A stretch of DNA of 64,000 nucleotides, taken from Hypericibacter adhaerens. Lineage in GTDB: Bacteria > Pseudomonadota > Alphaproteobacteria > Dongiales > Dongiaceae. The number at the start of each line of letters is the position of its first letter. Position 1 is the first letter of the stretch. Location: positions 2,321,001 to 2,385,000 of the forward strand of contig NZ_CP042582.1 in assembly GCF_008728835.1 (NCBI RefSeq), in the 5' to 3' direction. Positions 27,822-36,587 of the stretch are shown piece by piece. The notes beneath the pieces are model-generated. The model had not been told where the DNA came from. It saw only the letters and a program-made list of their open reading frames with translations, and made no database searches. A program made the position numbers and the translations under genes.

Positions 27822-28874
27822 ATGTTCGGTGGCATTCACCTGATCCGGCACGATACGCGCATCGACTTCATGCGCATCCACAAGCCGTTGATGTTCTTCT
27901 CCATCTTCATGGTGGTCGCCTCGATCGCGCTGGTCGCCGTCAAGGGCCTCAATTTCGGCATCGATTTCCGCGGCGGCATCCTGATGGAGGTCCGCACCAG
28001 CGAGGCGGCCGACCTGGGCGGCATGCGCGAGACCCTGTCGAATCTGGGGCTGGGCGAGGTCTATCTGCAGCAGTTCGGCTCGCCGCAGGACGTGCTGATC
28101 CGGCTGCGCCAGCAGGAAGGCGGGGACGCAGCGCAGGGCGCCGCGGTCCAGAAGGTCAAGGACGCGCTCGGCACCAGCGTCGAATACCGCCGCACGGAGG
28201 TGGTCGGCCCCAAGGTCGGCGCGGAGCTGATCTGGAAGGCGATCTACGCCACGCTCCTCGCCCTCGTCGGCATCGCCGCCTATATCTGGTTCCGCTACGA
28301 GTGGCATTTCGGCCTGAATGCCATCCTGGCGACGTTCCACGACGTCATCACTACCGTCGGCCTGTTCTCGCTCCTGGGCCTGCAGTTCGACCTGGCCAGC
28401 GTGGCCGCGGTGCTCACGATCGCGGGCTATTCGGTCAACGACACGGTCGTGATCTATGACCGCATCCGCGACGAGCTCCGGCGCTACAAGAAGCTGCCGG
28501 TCAGCGACATCATCAACCAGTCGATCAACAAGACGCTGGCGCGCACCACCGTCACCAGCGGCCTGACGCTGCTCTCGGTGCTGGCCATCGCGCTGTTCGG
28601 TGGGGAGGCTCTGCGCGGCTTCGCGATCGCGCTGGTCTGGGGCATCGTGATCGGCACCTATTCGACCATCTTCGTGGCCTCGCCGATGCTGATCTATTCC
28701 AACCTCCGGGGCCTGCGCGCCAAGGCCGCGGCCCAGTCGACCGGCCCGGCGGGCCAGACGAACGTGCCTCCGGCCGGCGCGTCCCCGGCCGGCCAGCCGC
28801 AAACGAGCGCGCCAAAGACAGCGGCGCCCAAGGCCGGCGCGACGACGACGCCGGCCACAGCCAAGCCGAAATAA
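27822..28874 (+). CDS. secF: Protein translocase subunit SecF
   Basis: The protein has 350 residues and six membrane helices. The N-terminal LNFGIDFRGGILMEVRT and the helix-4 segment AGYSVNDTVVIYDRIRDE with its conserved Asp are diagnostic of SecF. The ATG at 27822 follows GGAAGGA by about nine bases and is preferred to a TTG three codons upstream. The last 50 residues are a Pro/Ala/Thr-rich tail that is probably disordered. Confidence 0.96.
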   Translation: MFGGIHLIRHDTRIDFMRIHKPLMFFSIFMVVASIALVAVKGLNFGIDFRGGILMEVRTSEAADLGGMRETLSNLGLGEVYLQQFGSPQDVLIRLRQQEGGDAAQGAAVQKVKDALGTSVEYRRTEVVGPKVGAELIWKAIYATLLALVGIAAYIWFRYEWHFGLNAILATFHDVITTVGLFSLLGLQFDLASVAAVLTIAGYSVNDTVVIYDRIRDELRRYKKLPVSDIINQSINKTLARTTVTSGLTLLSVLAIALFGGEALRGFAIALVWGIVIGTYSTIFVASPMLIYSNLRGLRAKAAAQSTGPAGQTNVPPAGASPAGQPQTSAPKTAAPKAGATTTPATAKPK

Positions 28875-28907
28875 CCCGCGCGTCCGCGCGCGGGGGAGGG
28901 CCGTCCG

Positions 28908-29291
28908 ATGGACATGACCCCGCTCATTCCCGCCGGCCGCCAGATCGTCGAGAGCTACGGTCACCGACGGTTTCGCGTTTCCGGCACGCTCCATGAAGGG
29001 TCGGTGCTGGTCTTTCCCGACCGCACGCTCGCCTGGCCGGTGGCCGAGGCGGCCGGCGCCAATCCCGAGAACCTGCTGACCGTGAGCGAGGCGGGCCGGG
29101 CCGGCGCCATCGAGCTGCTGCTGCTGGGCTGCGGGCTTAAGATGACGCTGGTGCCCTCGAGCCTGCGCGCGGCGCTCAGGGAGGCGGGCGTGGTCATCGA
29201 GCCGATGGATACGGGCGCTGCCTGCCGCACCTACAACGTGCTGATGGCCGAGGGCCGCCGGGTTGCCGCGGCGCTGGTCGCGGTCGAATAG
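28908..29291 (+). CDS. Mth938-like domain protein (NDUFAF3 homologue)
   Basis: The protein has 127 residues and a single Mth938/DUF498 domain, with YGHRRFRVSGTLHEGSVLVF, IELLLLGCGLKM and a C-terminal DTGAACRTYNVLMAEGRRVA. The eukaryotic member NDUFAF3 is an assembly factor for respiratory complex I. In alphaproteobacteria the gene commonly follows secF, as it does here (34 bases), which has been taken to link it to membrane-protein insertion. It lies one gene away from an NDUFAF6-like gene. No catalytic residue is recognisable. Confidence 0.88.
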   Translation: MDMTPLIPAGRQIVESYGHRRFRVSGTLHEGSVLVFPDRTLAWPVAEAAGANPENLLTVSEAGRAGAIELLLLGCGLKMTLVPSSLRAALREAGVVIEPMDTGAACRTYNVLMAEGRRVAAALVAVE

Positions 29292-29325
29292 CGCAAAAGA
29301 AAAGCGGGGCCCTGAAGGGCCCCGC
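29292..29325 (-). terminator. Rho-independent terminator, mainly for the PuuD-like gene
   Basis: A perfect 9-base-pair stem, GCGGGGCCC (29304-29312) and GGGCCCCGC (29317-29325), with a four-base loop. Read on the minus strand it is followed by TTTTCTTTTGCGC, the expected T-rich tail. On the plus strand it lies just after the Mth938 gene and lacks the tail, so it could also act more weakly there. Confidence 0.8.
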
Positions 29326-29362
29326 CGATCTTAGCCGCGGATGGCGTGTAAGCGGGTCGGGC

Positions 29363-29980
29363 TTACACGAAGCCGCCGTGGGACTGCGCGATCATGCAGT
29401 AGAGCATCGGGATCGACAGCAGCGTGTTGGTGCGCGAGAACAGCATCGCGGTGCGGGCGGCCTTCTTCTTCGTGTCCGCGTCCGCCTCGACGATGCCCAG
29501 CGCCTTCTTCTGGTTCGGCCAGATGATGAACCAGACGTTGAACCACATGATGGCGCCCAGCCACATGCCGATGCCGATCGGCGTGCTGACGCCGCCATCG
29601 GTGATGCCGAGCGCGATCGCGTCGCCGATATAGCCGTTCATCGCCGCCAGGATCAGGCCGGTGACGATGGTCGCCATGGCGCCCCAGCGGAACCAGAACA
29701 GCGCGACCGGGGCGATGAACTTGCCGATGGCCGGCTTTTGCTCGTCCGGGATCTTCGGCATGGTCGGGATCTGGGTGAAGTTGAAATACCAGAGATGGCC
29801 GATCCACATGATGCCGCTGATCACATGGAGCCAACGGAACAGGAAGGCGAACCAGCCATGGTCGAAGGACGGCAATGTGAAGGCCGCTCCGCCCACGATG
29901 GCAGCGATGACGATGACGATGACCGTCAGCACGAAGCCGGCGATCACGGTATTTCTCAATGACGATAGAATGCTCTGCAT
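29363..29980 (-). CDS. Urate hydroxylase PuuD-like integral membrane protein
   Basis: The protein has 205 residues and about five to six membrane helices. The first half includes RWLHVISGIMWIGHLWYFNFTQ, the signature of the DUF989 membrane domain of PuuD, with histidines in two helices that could bind heme. Agrobacterium-type PuuD carries a C-terminal cytochrome c domain after this membrane part; here the chain ends without any CxxCH motif. Urate oxidation is therefore not certain. The ATG at 29980 follows AAGGGGGAG. The gene is divergent from the squalene/phytoene synthase-like gene and ends at a strong terminator. Confidence 0.8.
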   Translation of the reverse strand: MQSILSSLRNTVIAGFVLTVIVIVIAAIVGGAAFTLPSFDHGWFAFLFRWLHVISGIMWIGHLWYFNFTQIPTMPKIPDEQKPAIGKFIAPVALFWFRWGAMATIVTGLILAAMNGYIGDAIALGITDGGVSTPIGIGMWLGAIMWFNVWFIIWPNQKKALGIVEADADTKKKAARTAMLFSRTNTLLSIPMLYCMIAQSHGGFV

Positions 29981-30082
29981 GGCTCCCCCTTGAGACTCAA
30001 GTTTGTATTGCCGGTAGGCTAGCGCAAAAACCAATGACTTCAACGGCTTTGTTGATTAATTCTCACATGCGGAGTCGGGTCT

Positions 30083-30946
30083 TTGCCGCCGTCTGACAAG
30101 GCCGGGTTGAGCTATTGCGGCGCCTTGCTGCGCCGCCACGATCCAGACCGTTACCTGACGGCGCTGTTCGCGCCGGCATCGGCTCGCGAGTCACTGTTCG
30201 CCCTCTACGCCTTCAACCTCGAGATCGCGCGCACCCGCGAGGCGGTCCGCGAGCCGATGATGGGCCGCATCCGGCTGCAATGGTGGCGCGACGCCGTGGC
30301 GGAAGCGGCGGCCGGGAAGCCCTACCGGCACGAGATCCTCGAGCCCCTGGCCGAGGCCATCCGGGAGCGGTCGCTGAGTCCGGCCTGGTTCGAGCGGCTG
30401 ATCGAGACGCGGGAGCAGGATCTCGAAGGCGCGCCGCCTGCCGATATGCAGGCGCTGCTTGCCTATGCGGAAGGAAGCTCGGCGGCCCTGACATGGCTCG
30501 CCCTCGAAACGCTGGGAGGTGCCGCGGGCCGCGCGCCGGCGGCGATCGAAGCGGGCCGCAAGCTTGGAGTCGCCTGGGCCCTGACCGGTCTCCTGCGCGC
30601 CGTGCCGCACCATGCGCGCCAGCGCCAGCTCCATCTGCCGGCAGACCTGCTGGCGCGCCACGAGGTGCGCGCCGAGGATCTGCTGGAACTGCGCCAGCCG
30701 CCCGGCCTGACCTCGGTGGTGCGGGAGATCGCGGAGGAGGCGGCCCGCCAGCTGGAGGCGGCCCGACAGGCGGGAAGGGGATTGCCGCGCAGCATGCTGC
30801 CGGCCCTGCTGCCCGGCACGCTTGCGGATCTCTATCTCAAGCGGCTGGAGCGGGCGGGCTACGATCCTTATGCCCCATCCGTGCAGACGGCGCCCCCGGG
30901 GCGCGTCTGGCGGTTGACCTGGCGCCGGATGCGGGGGCGGTTCTAG
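30083..30946 (+). CDS. Squalene/phytoene synthase-fold protein (NDUFAF6-like)
   Basis: The protein has 287 residues. It has the all-helical trans-isoprenyl-transferase fold, but both Asp-rich DxxxD motifs needed for prenyl transfer are missing. In their place stand MGRIRLQWWRDAV and LLRAVPHHARQRQLHLPADL, segments that match the complex I assembly factor NDUFAF6. I therefore favour an assembly-factor-like role over carotenoid or hopanoid synthesis. The start is a TTG at 30083 with a GGAG site eight bases upstream; an ATG at 30067 is out of frame. No carotenoid genes lie nearby. Confidence 0.78.
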   Translation: MPPSDKAGLSYCGALLRRHDPDRYLTALFAPASARESLFALYAFNLEIARTREAVREPMMGRIRLQWWRDAVAEAAAGKPYRHEILEPLAEAIRERSLSPAWFERLIETREQDLEGAPPADMQALLAYAEGSSAALTWLALETLGGAAGRAPAAIEAGRKLGVAWALTGLLRAVPHHARQRQLHLPADLLARHEVRAEDLLELRQPPGLTSVVREIAEEAARQLEAARQAGRGLPRSMLPALLPGTLADLYLKRLERAGYDPYAPSVQTAPPGRVWRLTWRRMRGRF

Positions 30947-31011
30947 GGCTTCGTTTCGCGTAAGATTTCAGGGAACATGCAAGCAGCGCCAACCGCTCGT
31001 GACCGGTCCCG

Positions 31012-31782
31012 ATGCCAGCCGCCGTCCTTCGCGCGCTGATCGCCGCGCTTCTCGTCGCCTGTGTCGCGATGGCCGGGGTCGGTGCCATCGCGGCGGAGCG
31101 CATGCCCGACATTTCCCAATGCCGCGGCAATGACGGTTATGTCTACATCGCGCTGGGGCGCGATATCCTCCGGTGGAAGCCCGATCGATTCATCATCATG
31201 GATCTGTCGGGGGCCGATACGGACCCGCTCTTCCCGGCGCCGCCCGATGCTTCCGAGCCGGCCGGGTGCCATGACAACCCCCTCCGCGTTCTTCGAGGGT
31301 CGCCCGTTCTGGAATTGTCGGAACTCGTGCCGGGAGCCACCGATTCCTCCGGCCGGGGCGTGCATGCCTTCTTGATCCTGCGCCTGGAGAACGACGACCT
31401 GCAGCAGCAGCGCGAAAAGAGCTTCGAGAGGGCCTGCGAGCCTCCGCAGGATGGGCGAGGCCATCGCATCCGGACGATCGATCCGCCCGGATTCAGCGAA
31501 TGCAGCACGCAGTCCGCGAAGGACCCGGCAACCTGGCTTTCCAGCTACAAGACCCTGCCGGGCCGTTATACGGCACCGATGGGCGGCCCCCTCGTCATTA
31601 CCTGCCTCTATTCTGGCCTGTTCGACTGTTATACCGGCTACAAGATGGCGCCGACTCTGGGGCTGACCTACTTGTTCAACTTCAGCGAGCTCGCGCTCGA
31701 GCAGCTCCTGGATTTCGATCGTGCCCTGCAGGCGAAAATCGAGGCGGCGCGGGTCAAGGACTATGCTTGGCCGGCTCCGTAG
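31012..31782 (+). CDS. Secreted protein of unknown family, copy 1
   Basis: The protein has 256 residues and I do not recognise its family. A signal peptide (residues 1-28, cleaved near AIAA-ER) suggests export. Features are DISQCRGNDGYVYIALGRDI near the N-terminus, several conserved cysteines, and a C-terminal LLDFDRALQAKIEAARVKDY followed by AWP. The same features recur in the next gene, so the two are paralogues. The gene follows the NDUFAF6-like gene by 65 bases and overlaps copy 2 by 20 bases. Codon use is slightly less GC-biased than in neighbouring housekeeping genes. Confidence 0.75.
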   Translation: MPAAVLRALIAALLVACVAMAGVGAIAAERMPDISQCRGNDGYVYIALGRDILRWKPDRFIIMDLSGADTDPLFPAPPDASEPAGCHDNPLRVLRGSPVLELSELVPGATDSSGRGVHAFLILRLENDDLQQQREKSFERACEPPQDGRGHRIRTIDPPGFSECSTQSAKDPATWLSSYKTLPGRYTAPMGGPLVITCLYSGLFDCYTGYKMAPTLGLTYLFNFSELALEQLLDFDRALQAKIEAARVKDYAWPAP

Positions 31783-32554
31783 GACAGGCGGCCGGCGGGT
31801 TCTCGGTCTCCTGACCGGGCTCGCCATAACGGTTCTCATGGGATCCGCGAGCGGCGATCCCATGGTGCCGGACGCGCCGCAATGCGGCAGTACCGATGCG
31901 GGCCAGATTTATATCGCCATCGCTCGGGACGTGTTTCGGCTGCCTTATGCGGCCGTCAGGCAGATCAGAACGCTTCCTCCCATCGACGACAAGACTCTCG
32001 TTCCCGATCCGCCGAACTCCCTGGCGCCACCCGGATGCTACGCGAATCCCGTACGCGCCCGGTCGCTTCGCTTGAATCTCGATATTCAAGCCGTCCTTCC
32101 GGCCGCCGGGTTGCCGAATGCTCCCATCCCCATTTTCGGCATGGCGTTCATGTCATCCCCGATTTCTCGAGAGACGTTGCAGCAGGACTGGTTCGGGGCG
32201 TTTTGCGCGACCGAGACGAGCTCGGTCATCGCCGATGTGACGCCGGAAGGATATGAACGCTGTGCCGTGCGGACGGGGCAGCCACCGCCCCACGACATGA
32301 AGACGATCTACAAAATCCCGCCGACTCTCTATGCGACGCCGGCGGGCGAACCTTTCTTCATTCGCACCCATATCGGCGATCTGCTCTATGGCGGTGATTC
32401 CATCATCGACTATCAGCTCGATGACGAGGTCATGCTCTACTATCAGTTCTGGCTCAAAGATCTCCCCATCGAGCATGTGCTGGATTTCGATCGCGCCCTG
32501 CGGGCGATGATCGAGGCAGCGACGGTGAAGGACTATCCCTGGCCGACGAACTAG
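31763..32554 (+). CDS. Secreted protein of unknown family, copy 2
   Basis: The protein has 263 residues and an N-terminal signal-like segment (GLLTGLAITVLMGSASG). It shares with copy 1 the APQCGSTDAGQIYIAIARDV region, a following PGCYANP segment, two further cysteines near the middle (AFCATE and ERCAVR), and the ending VLDFDRALRAMIEAATVKDY followed by PWP. Overall similarity is modest, so the duplication is old. The ATG at 31763 lies inside the last codons of copy 1. The four shared cysteines may form two disulfides in the periplasm (inference). No function is known. Confidence 0.75.
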   Translation: MLGRLRRTGGRRVLGLLTGLAITVLMGSASGDPMVPDAPQCGSTDAGQIYIAIARDVFRLPYAAVRQIRTLPPIDDKTLVPDPPNSLAPPGCYANPVRARSLRLNLDIQAVLPAAGLPNAPIPIFGMAFMSSPISRETLQQDWFGAFCATETSSVIADVTPEGYERCAVRTGQPPPHDMKTIYKIPPTLYATPAGEPFFIRTHIGDLLYGGDSIIDYQLDDEVMLYYQFWLKDLPIEHVLDFDRALRAMIEAATVKDYPWPTN

Positions 32555-32559
32555 GCGGT

Positions 32560-33951
32560 TCAGGCGCTGGCTGGCAGTGGGTGCAATTGATCGCGCGCCA
32601 GCCAGGCCGCGAGATCCGCGCGGGCACGGGCCACCATCGCGGGCTTGCGTTCGGCCTTGGCGCGCTTGCCGACCGAGGTGATGGGGGCCGGCGGGAACAG
32701 GCCGAAATTCACGTTCATCGGCTGGAAGCTCGCGGCATCGGCGCCGCCGGTGATATGGCCGAGGAGGGCGCCCAGGGCCGTGGTCGGCGGCGGCGGCTCG
32801 GTGGCGATGCCCAGCGCCTGCGCCGCGGCGAAGCGGCCGGCGACGAGGCCGATGGCGGCGCTCTCGACATAGCCTTCCACGCCGGTCACCTGTCCGGCGA
32901 AGCGCAAGGCGGGCATCGCCTTCAGCCGCAGCTCGGGATCGAGCAGCTTCGGGCTGTTGATGAAGGTGTTGCGGTGCAGGCCGCCGAGGCGCGCGAACTC
33001 CGCCTGCTCCAGGCCCGGGATCATGCGGAAGATGCGGACCTGCTCGGCATATTTGAGCTTGGTCTGGAAGCCCACGATGTTGAAGAGCGTGCCCAGCGCA
33101 TTGTCCTGGCGCAGCTGCACCACGGCATAGGGCGGTCGGTCGGCGCGGGGGTTGGTCAGGCCCACGGGCTTCATCGGGCCGAAGCGCAGCGTGTTGGGCC
33201 CGCGCTCCGCCATGACCTCGATCGGGAGGCAGCCCTCGAAATAGGGCGTGTTCTTCTCCCACTCCTTGAAATCGCCTTTCTCGCCGGCGAGCAGGGCCGC
33301 GATGAAGGCGAGATATTCGGGCTTCTCCAGCGCGCAATTGATGTAGTCGGCGCCGCTGCCGCCAGGGCCCGGCTTGTCGTAGCGCGACTGGAACCAGGCC
33401 TTCCCCATGTCGATGCTGTCGCGATGGACGATGGGGGCGATCGCGTCGAAGAAGGCGAGGGATTCCTCGCCGGAGAGCCGGCGGATCGCCTCGGCCAGCG
33501 CGGGCGAGGTGAGGGGGCCCGTGGCGATGATGACATTCCGCCAATCTTCGGGCGGCAGGCCGGCGATCTCCCCCCGCTCGATGGTCACCAGCGGCTCGGC
33601 CTCGAGACGCGCCGTCACCCTGGCGGCGAACAGGTCGCGATCGACCGCGAGCGCACCGCCGGCCGGCAGCTTGTGAGCGTCGGCCGCTGCCAGGATCAGG
33701 GAGCCGGCACGGCGCATCTCCTCATGCAGCAGCCCGACCGCGTTGGTTTCGGCATCGTCCGAGCGTAGCGAGTTGGAGCAGACCAGCTCGGCGAACCGGT
33801 CGGTCTTGTGAGCGTCGGTCGCCCGCAGGGGCCGCATCTCGTGCAGCATCACCGGCACTCCGGCCCGAGCGAGCTGCCAGGCCGCCTCGCTGCCGGCCAG
33901 GCCGGCGCCCACCACATGGACAGGATTGTCTCTGACCAGATTGTTTCTCAT
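32560..33951 (-). CDS. trmFO: Methylenetetrahydrofolate-tRNA-(uracil-5-)-methyltransferase
   Basis: The protein has 463 residues. TrmFO is the folate- and FAD-dependent enzyme that makes ribothymidine at position 54 of tRNA. The FAD-binding motif [20 protein letters not shown] begins at residue 10. The family signatures [40 protein letters not shown] and [10 protein letters not shown] are all present, which separates it from the related GidA/MnmG. The ATG at 33951 is chosen because the open frame upstream lacks conservation. It is convergent with the unknown gene pair and divergent from the RidA-like gene. Confidence 0.96.
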   Translation of the reverse strand: MRNNLVRDNPVHVVGAGLAGSEAAWQLARAGVPVMLHEMRPLRATDAHKTDRFAELVCSNSLRSDDAETNAVGLLHEEMRRAGSLILAAADAHKLPAGGALAVDRDLFAARVTARLEAEPLVTIERGEIAGLPPEDWRNVIIATGPLTSPALAEAIRRLSGEESLAFFDAIAPIVHRDSIDMGKAWFQSRYDKPGPGGSGADYINCALEKPEYLAFIAALLAGEKGDFKEWEKNTPYFEGCLPIEVMAERGPNTLRFGPMKPVGLTNPRADRPPYAVVQLRQDNALGTLFNIVGFQTKLKYAEQVRIFRMIPGLEQAEFARLGGLHRNTFINSPKLLDPELRLKAMPALRFAGQVTGVEGYVESAAIGLVAGRFAAAQALGIATEPPPPTTALGALLGHITGGADAASFQPMNVNFGLFPPAPITSVGKRAKAERKPAMVARARADLAAWLARDQLHPLPASA

Positions 33952-34030
33952 GGTCCGAACAGATAGCGTCTGAAACCGGATCGGGCAACCGGCGCGGGAT
34001 GTCGCCGGAAGGGCCCAGGGAGGGGCGAGG

Positions 34031-34498
34031 ATGACCAGGTTTCTCAATCCGAGCGGCGTGGTGAAGCCGTTCAGCAAATACAGCCAGGTGGCCGAGGTGC
34101 CCGGGAACTGCCGCTGGGTGCATATCTCCGGGCAGGTCGGCGCCACGGCCGAAGGCAAGCTGCTCGAAGGGTTCGAGGAGCAGGCGCGCCAGACTTGGCA
34201 CAACATCATCGGCTGCCTCGATGCCGTCGACATGGATGTGGGCGACATCGTGAAGGTGAATCACTTCCTCACGCGGGCCTCCGACGTGGCGGCCTCGCGC
34301 GAGATCCGGGACGAGATGCTGGACGGCCACACGCCCACCTCGACCCTGCTGGTGGTCACCGCCCTGGCGCATCCGGCGCTGCTGGTGGAGATCGAGGTGA
34401 TCGCGGCCAAGCCCGAGAGCGGCAGATCCGCCAAGGCTGCGGCGGCGGAGAAGGCGCCCGCCACGGAAGCGCCCCCGAAATCGAAATCCAAGCGTTGA
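34031..34498 (+). CDS. RidA/YjgF-family protein lacking the catalytic arginine
   Basis: The protein has 155 residues. The Rid fold is plain from [21 protein letters not shown] to a closing [13 protein letters not shown]. RidA deaminates reactive enamine/imine intermediates using an arginine in a P-x-R-S motif. Here the aligned segment reads TPTSTLLVV, so that arginine is absent and imine deaminase activity is doubtful. The last 28 residues are a Lys/Ala-rich tail beyond the domain. It is divergent from trmFO and convergent with the GST gene. Confidence 0.85.
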   Translation: MTRFLNPSGVVKPFSKYSQVAEVPGNCRWVHISGQVGATAEGKLLEGFEEQARQTWHNIIGCLDAVDMDVGDIVKVNHFLTRASDVAASREIRDEMLDGHTPTSTLLVVTALAHPALLVEIEVIAAKPESGRSAKAAAAEKAPATEAPPKSKSKR

Positions 34499-34522
34499 AA
34501 GCGTGCGGGGGTCCGGCGCGAT

Positions 34523-35155
34523 CTATTGCGCGATGCCCTGCTGCTCGAGCATCCGGGCATAGGCAGGGCGCGATTTCACGCTCGCGATGAAGCGGCCGAG
34601 CGCCGGAAAGCCCGCCGCGGGCTTCGCGCAGTTGCGCGACCAGCGCGCGAGCATCGCCAGATAGATGTCGGCCGCGCTGAAGCGGTCGCCCAGCAGATAG
34701 GGCCCGTGCCGCGCAAGGCGGTCGTCGAGGAAGCGCCACATCGGGTCGAGATTGCGTTCCGCCATCTCCAGCGCCAGCTTGTGATGGCGCTCGTCCGGTC
34801 CCACCGATCGCTCGGGATGCCACCAGCGGCTGAGCTCCTCCTGCAGCGTGTTGGTGAGATAGACCATCCATTGCAGGAACAAGGGCCGCTGGAAGGTGCC
34901 GGGCGCGGGCGCGAGCTCGGCGCCCGGATGGCGCTCGCAGAGATAGAGCATGATGGCGGCGGCCTCGTACATCACCATCTCGCCTTCGACCAGGGTCGGC
35001 ACGCGCGCATGGGGATTGAGCTTCAGATAGTCCGGGCTGCGCGTGTCTCCCTTCGCGGGATCGACGAGCTGCAGCTCGTAGGGAACGCCCAGCTCGATCA
35101 ACAGGGCTTGGGGCGCCATGGCGGCGGAGCCGGGCGTCCAATAGAGACGGTACAA
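34523..35155 (-). CDS. Glutathione S-transferase family protein
   Basis: The protein has 210 residues. It has an N-terminal thioredoxin-like domain (MYRLYWTPGSAAMAPQALL to about residue 80, with ARVPTLVEGEM and the glutathione-contacting EAAAIMLYL) and a helical C-terminal domain (GPYLLGDRFSAADIYLAML). The substrate is unknown. The start is taken as TTG at 35155, eight bases after GGGAG; a GTG at 35164 overlaps that site and is less likely. It is convergent with the RidA-like gene. Confidence 0.85.
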   Translation of the reverse strand: MYRLYWTPGSAAMAPQALLIELGVPYELQLVDPAKGDTRSPDYLKLNPHARVPTLVEGEMVMYEAAAIMLYLCERHPGAELAPAPGTFQRPLFLQWMVYLTNTLQEELSRWWHPERSVGPDERHHKLALEMAERNLDPMWRFLDDRLARHGPYLLGDRFSAADIYLAMLARWSRNCAKPAAGFPALGRFIASVKSRPAYARMLEQQGIAQ

Positions 35156-35364
35156 GTTCGGCACTCCCGGGCCCGTCAGGGAATCGGCCCTATTGCGGTT
35201 GGGGCCGGGAGCATGCCGATCCCTGGGACCGCGGTCGAGGGCGGAAAACCGGGCTGGGCGAGATGGGGTGGCGCGATCGGGTGCCGGACGTAGCATCGCC
35301 GCGGCGGTTGCGCTAAGTTTTCGACGGCCTCGCGAACGGGTCGGGGTGGAGAGAGGAACCGCCG

Positions 35365-36561
35365 ATGCCAGTCACGCATGAGCCGTGGTTGGTGGCGTTG
35401 TCGCTCGCTGTCGCCATCCAGGGCAGCTATGTCGGCTTGAGCTTGGCCGTAAGGCTGAGTGCGGCCGAAGGGGTGCGCCGTCGGCTGCGGCTGGCGGGTG
35501 CCTCGCTCTCGCTCGGCGTCGGCATCTGGTCGATGCATTTCGTCGGCATGCTCGCGGCACAGCTGCCGGGCACCGTCGACTTCCTGGTTTTCCCGACGCT
35601 GCTTTCCTTCCTGGTCTGCGTGATCGTGGTCGGGCTGGCGCTGGTGGCGGCGAGCTTCGGACGACCGACACCGCTGCGCATCGCCGCGGCGGCGGTGTTC
35701 ATGGGGCTCGGTATCGCTTCCATGCACTATATCGGCATGACCGCGTTGCATCGCAGCCTGCATCTCCATCATGACTGGAGGCTGATCGCCGCGAGCGTGG
35801 TCATCGCCATCGCGGCCTCGTCCCTGGCGCTCTGGCTGGGCTTCGGCGCGCGGCGCCATCCGCCCCTGATCGTCTCGGCGACGGCGCTCGGCCTCGCCAT
35901 CGCGGGCATGCACTACACCGCCATGGCCGGGCTCGAGGTCGAGCCGATGACCATGGGGGCCGCCTTGCTGCCGCCGGCCCTGTCGGTGGATCTGCTGGCC
36001 ATCGTCGTGGCGGTCGTGGCCTTCCTGGTCTCCGGGATCTTCCTGCTGACCCTGGTGCCGGATCGCGGCCGGGTCATGGGCGAAACGGCGCCGGGGCTGC
36101 CGATCGGGGAGGACGCCCTCAGCCCGCCGACGTCTTCGGCAGCGGCAGGCCCGATGGGGCCGGCACCCCTCGGCGGGGTAGGAGGTCCGCCCAGGCGGGT
36201 CGCGACCCGCATCCCGGTGGAACGTGCAGGTGTCACCCAGCTCATCGCGCCAGACGAGGTCTTCGCGGTTCATGCGAACGCCCATTACACCTACCTGTTC
36301 AATGGGACGGACGACCTGTTCTGCAGCCTGTCGATCAGCGAGATCGAAACCCGCCTGGATCCCGCCCGGTTCGCCCGGGTGCATCGTAGCCATATCGTCG
36401 CTCTCGACCGGATCGTGGCGATCCGGCGGGTCGGCGATACCGGCCATGTGGAGCTGGCCGGGGGCGCCCGGCGCACGGTGCCGGTGAGCCGGTCCAAGCT
36501 CGCCAGCCTCAGGGCCCAGGTCCAGGGCCGGGTTCCCGAGCCTCAGAACGCCGCCCAATAG
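35365..36561 (+). CDS. coxC: MHYT-LytTR membrane regulator, CoxC-type
   Basis: The protein has 398 residues. Residues 5-230 form seven membrane helices with three MHYT repeats: MHFVGM (57-62), MHYIGM (120-125) and MHYTAM (182-187). These motifs are thought to bind metal and sense a diatomic gas. After a Pro/Gly-rich linker, residues 285-385 form a LytTR DNA-binding domain (ANAHYTYLFN, RVHRSHIVALDRI, PVSRSKL). CoxC and CoxH of Oligotropha have this architecture and accompany CO dehydrogenase genes. Here the gene sits directly upstream of coxMSLDEF, with a triplet repeat in between. It is thus the likely CO-responsive activator. A GAGAGGAA site precedes the ATG. Confidence 0.88.
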   Translation: MPVTHEPWLVALSLAVAIQGSYVGLSLAVRLSAAEGVRRRLRLAGASLSLGVGIWSMHFVGMLAAQLPGTVDFLVFPTLLSFLVCVIVVGLALVAASFGRPTPLRIAAAAVFMGLGIASMHYIGMTALHRSLHLHHDWRLIAASVVIAIAASSLALWLGFGARRHPPLIVSATALGLAIAGMHYTAMAGLEVEPMTMGAALLPPALSVDLLAIVVAVVAFLVSGIFLLTLVPDRGRVMGETAPGLPIGEDALSPPTSSAAAGPMGPAPLGGVGGPPRRVATRIPVERAGVTQLIAPDEVFAVHANAHYTYLFNGTDDLFCSLSISEIETRLDPARFARVHRSHIVALDRIVAIRRVGDTGHVELAGGARRTVPVSRSKLASLRAQVQGRVPEPQNAAQ

Positions 36562-36587
36562 CCGGCATATAGTTCTCCTGTACTGAC

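Noticed and set aside
26076-28994. A 972-codon minus-strand open frame across yajC-secD-secF
   Set aside because: It is Arg/Gly/Asp-rich antisense translation of well-recognised secD and secF.
30083-30946. A carotenoid or hopanoid biosynthesis gene (phytoene/squalene synthase)
   Set aside because: The Asp-rich prenyl-transfer motifs are absent and no isoprenoid genes are nearby; NDUFAF6-like segments fit better.
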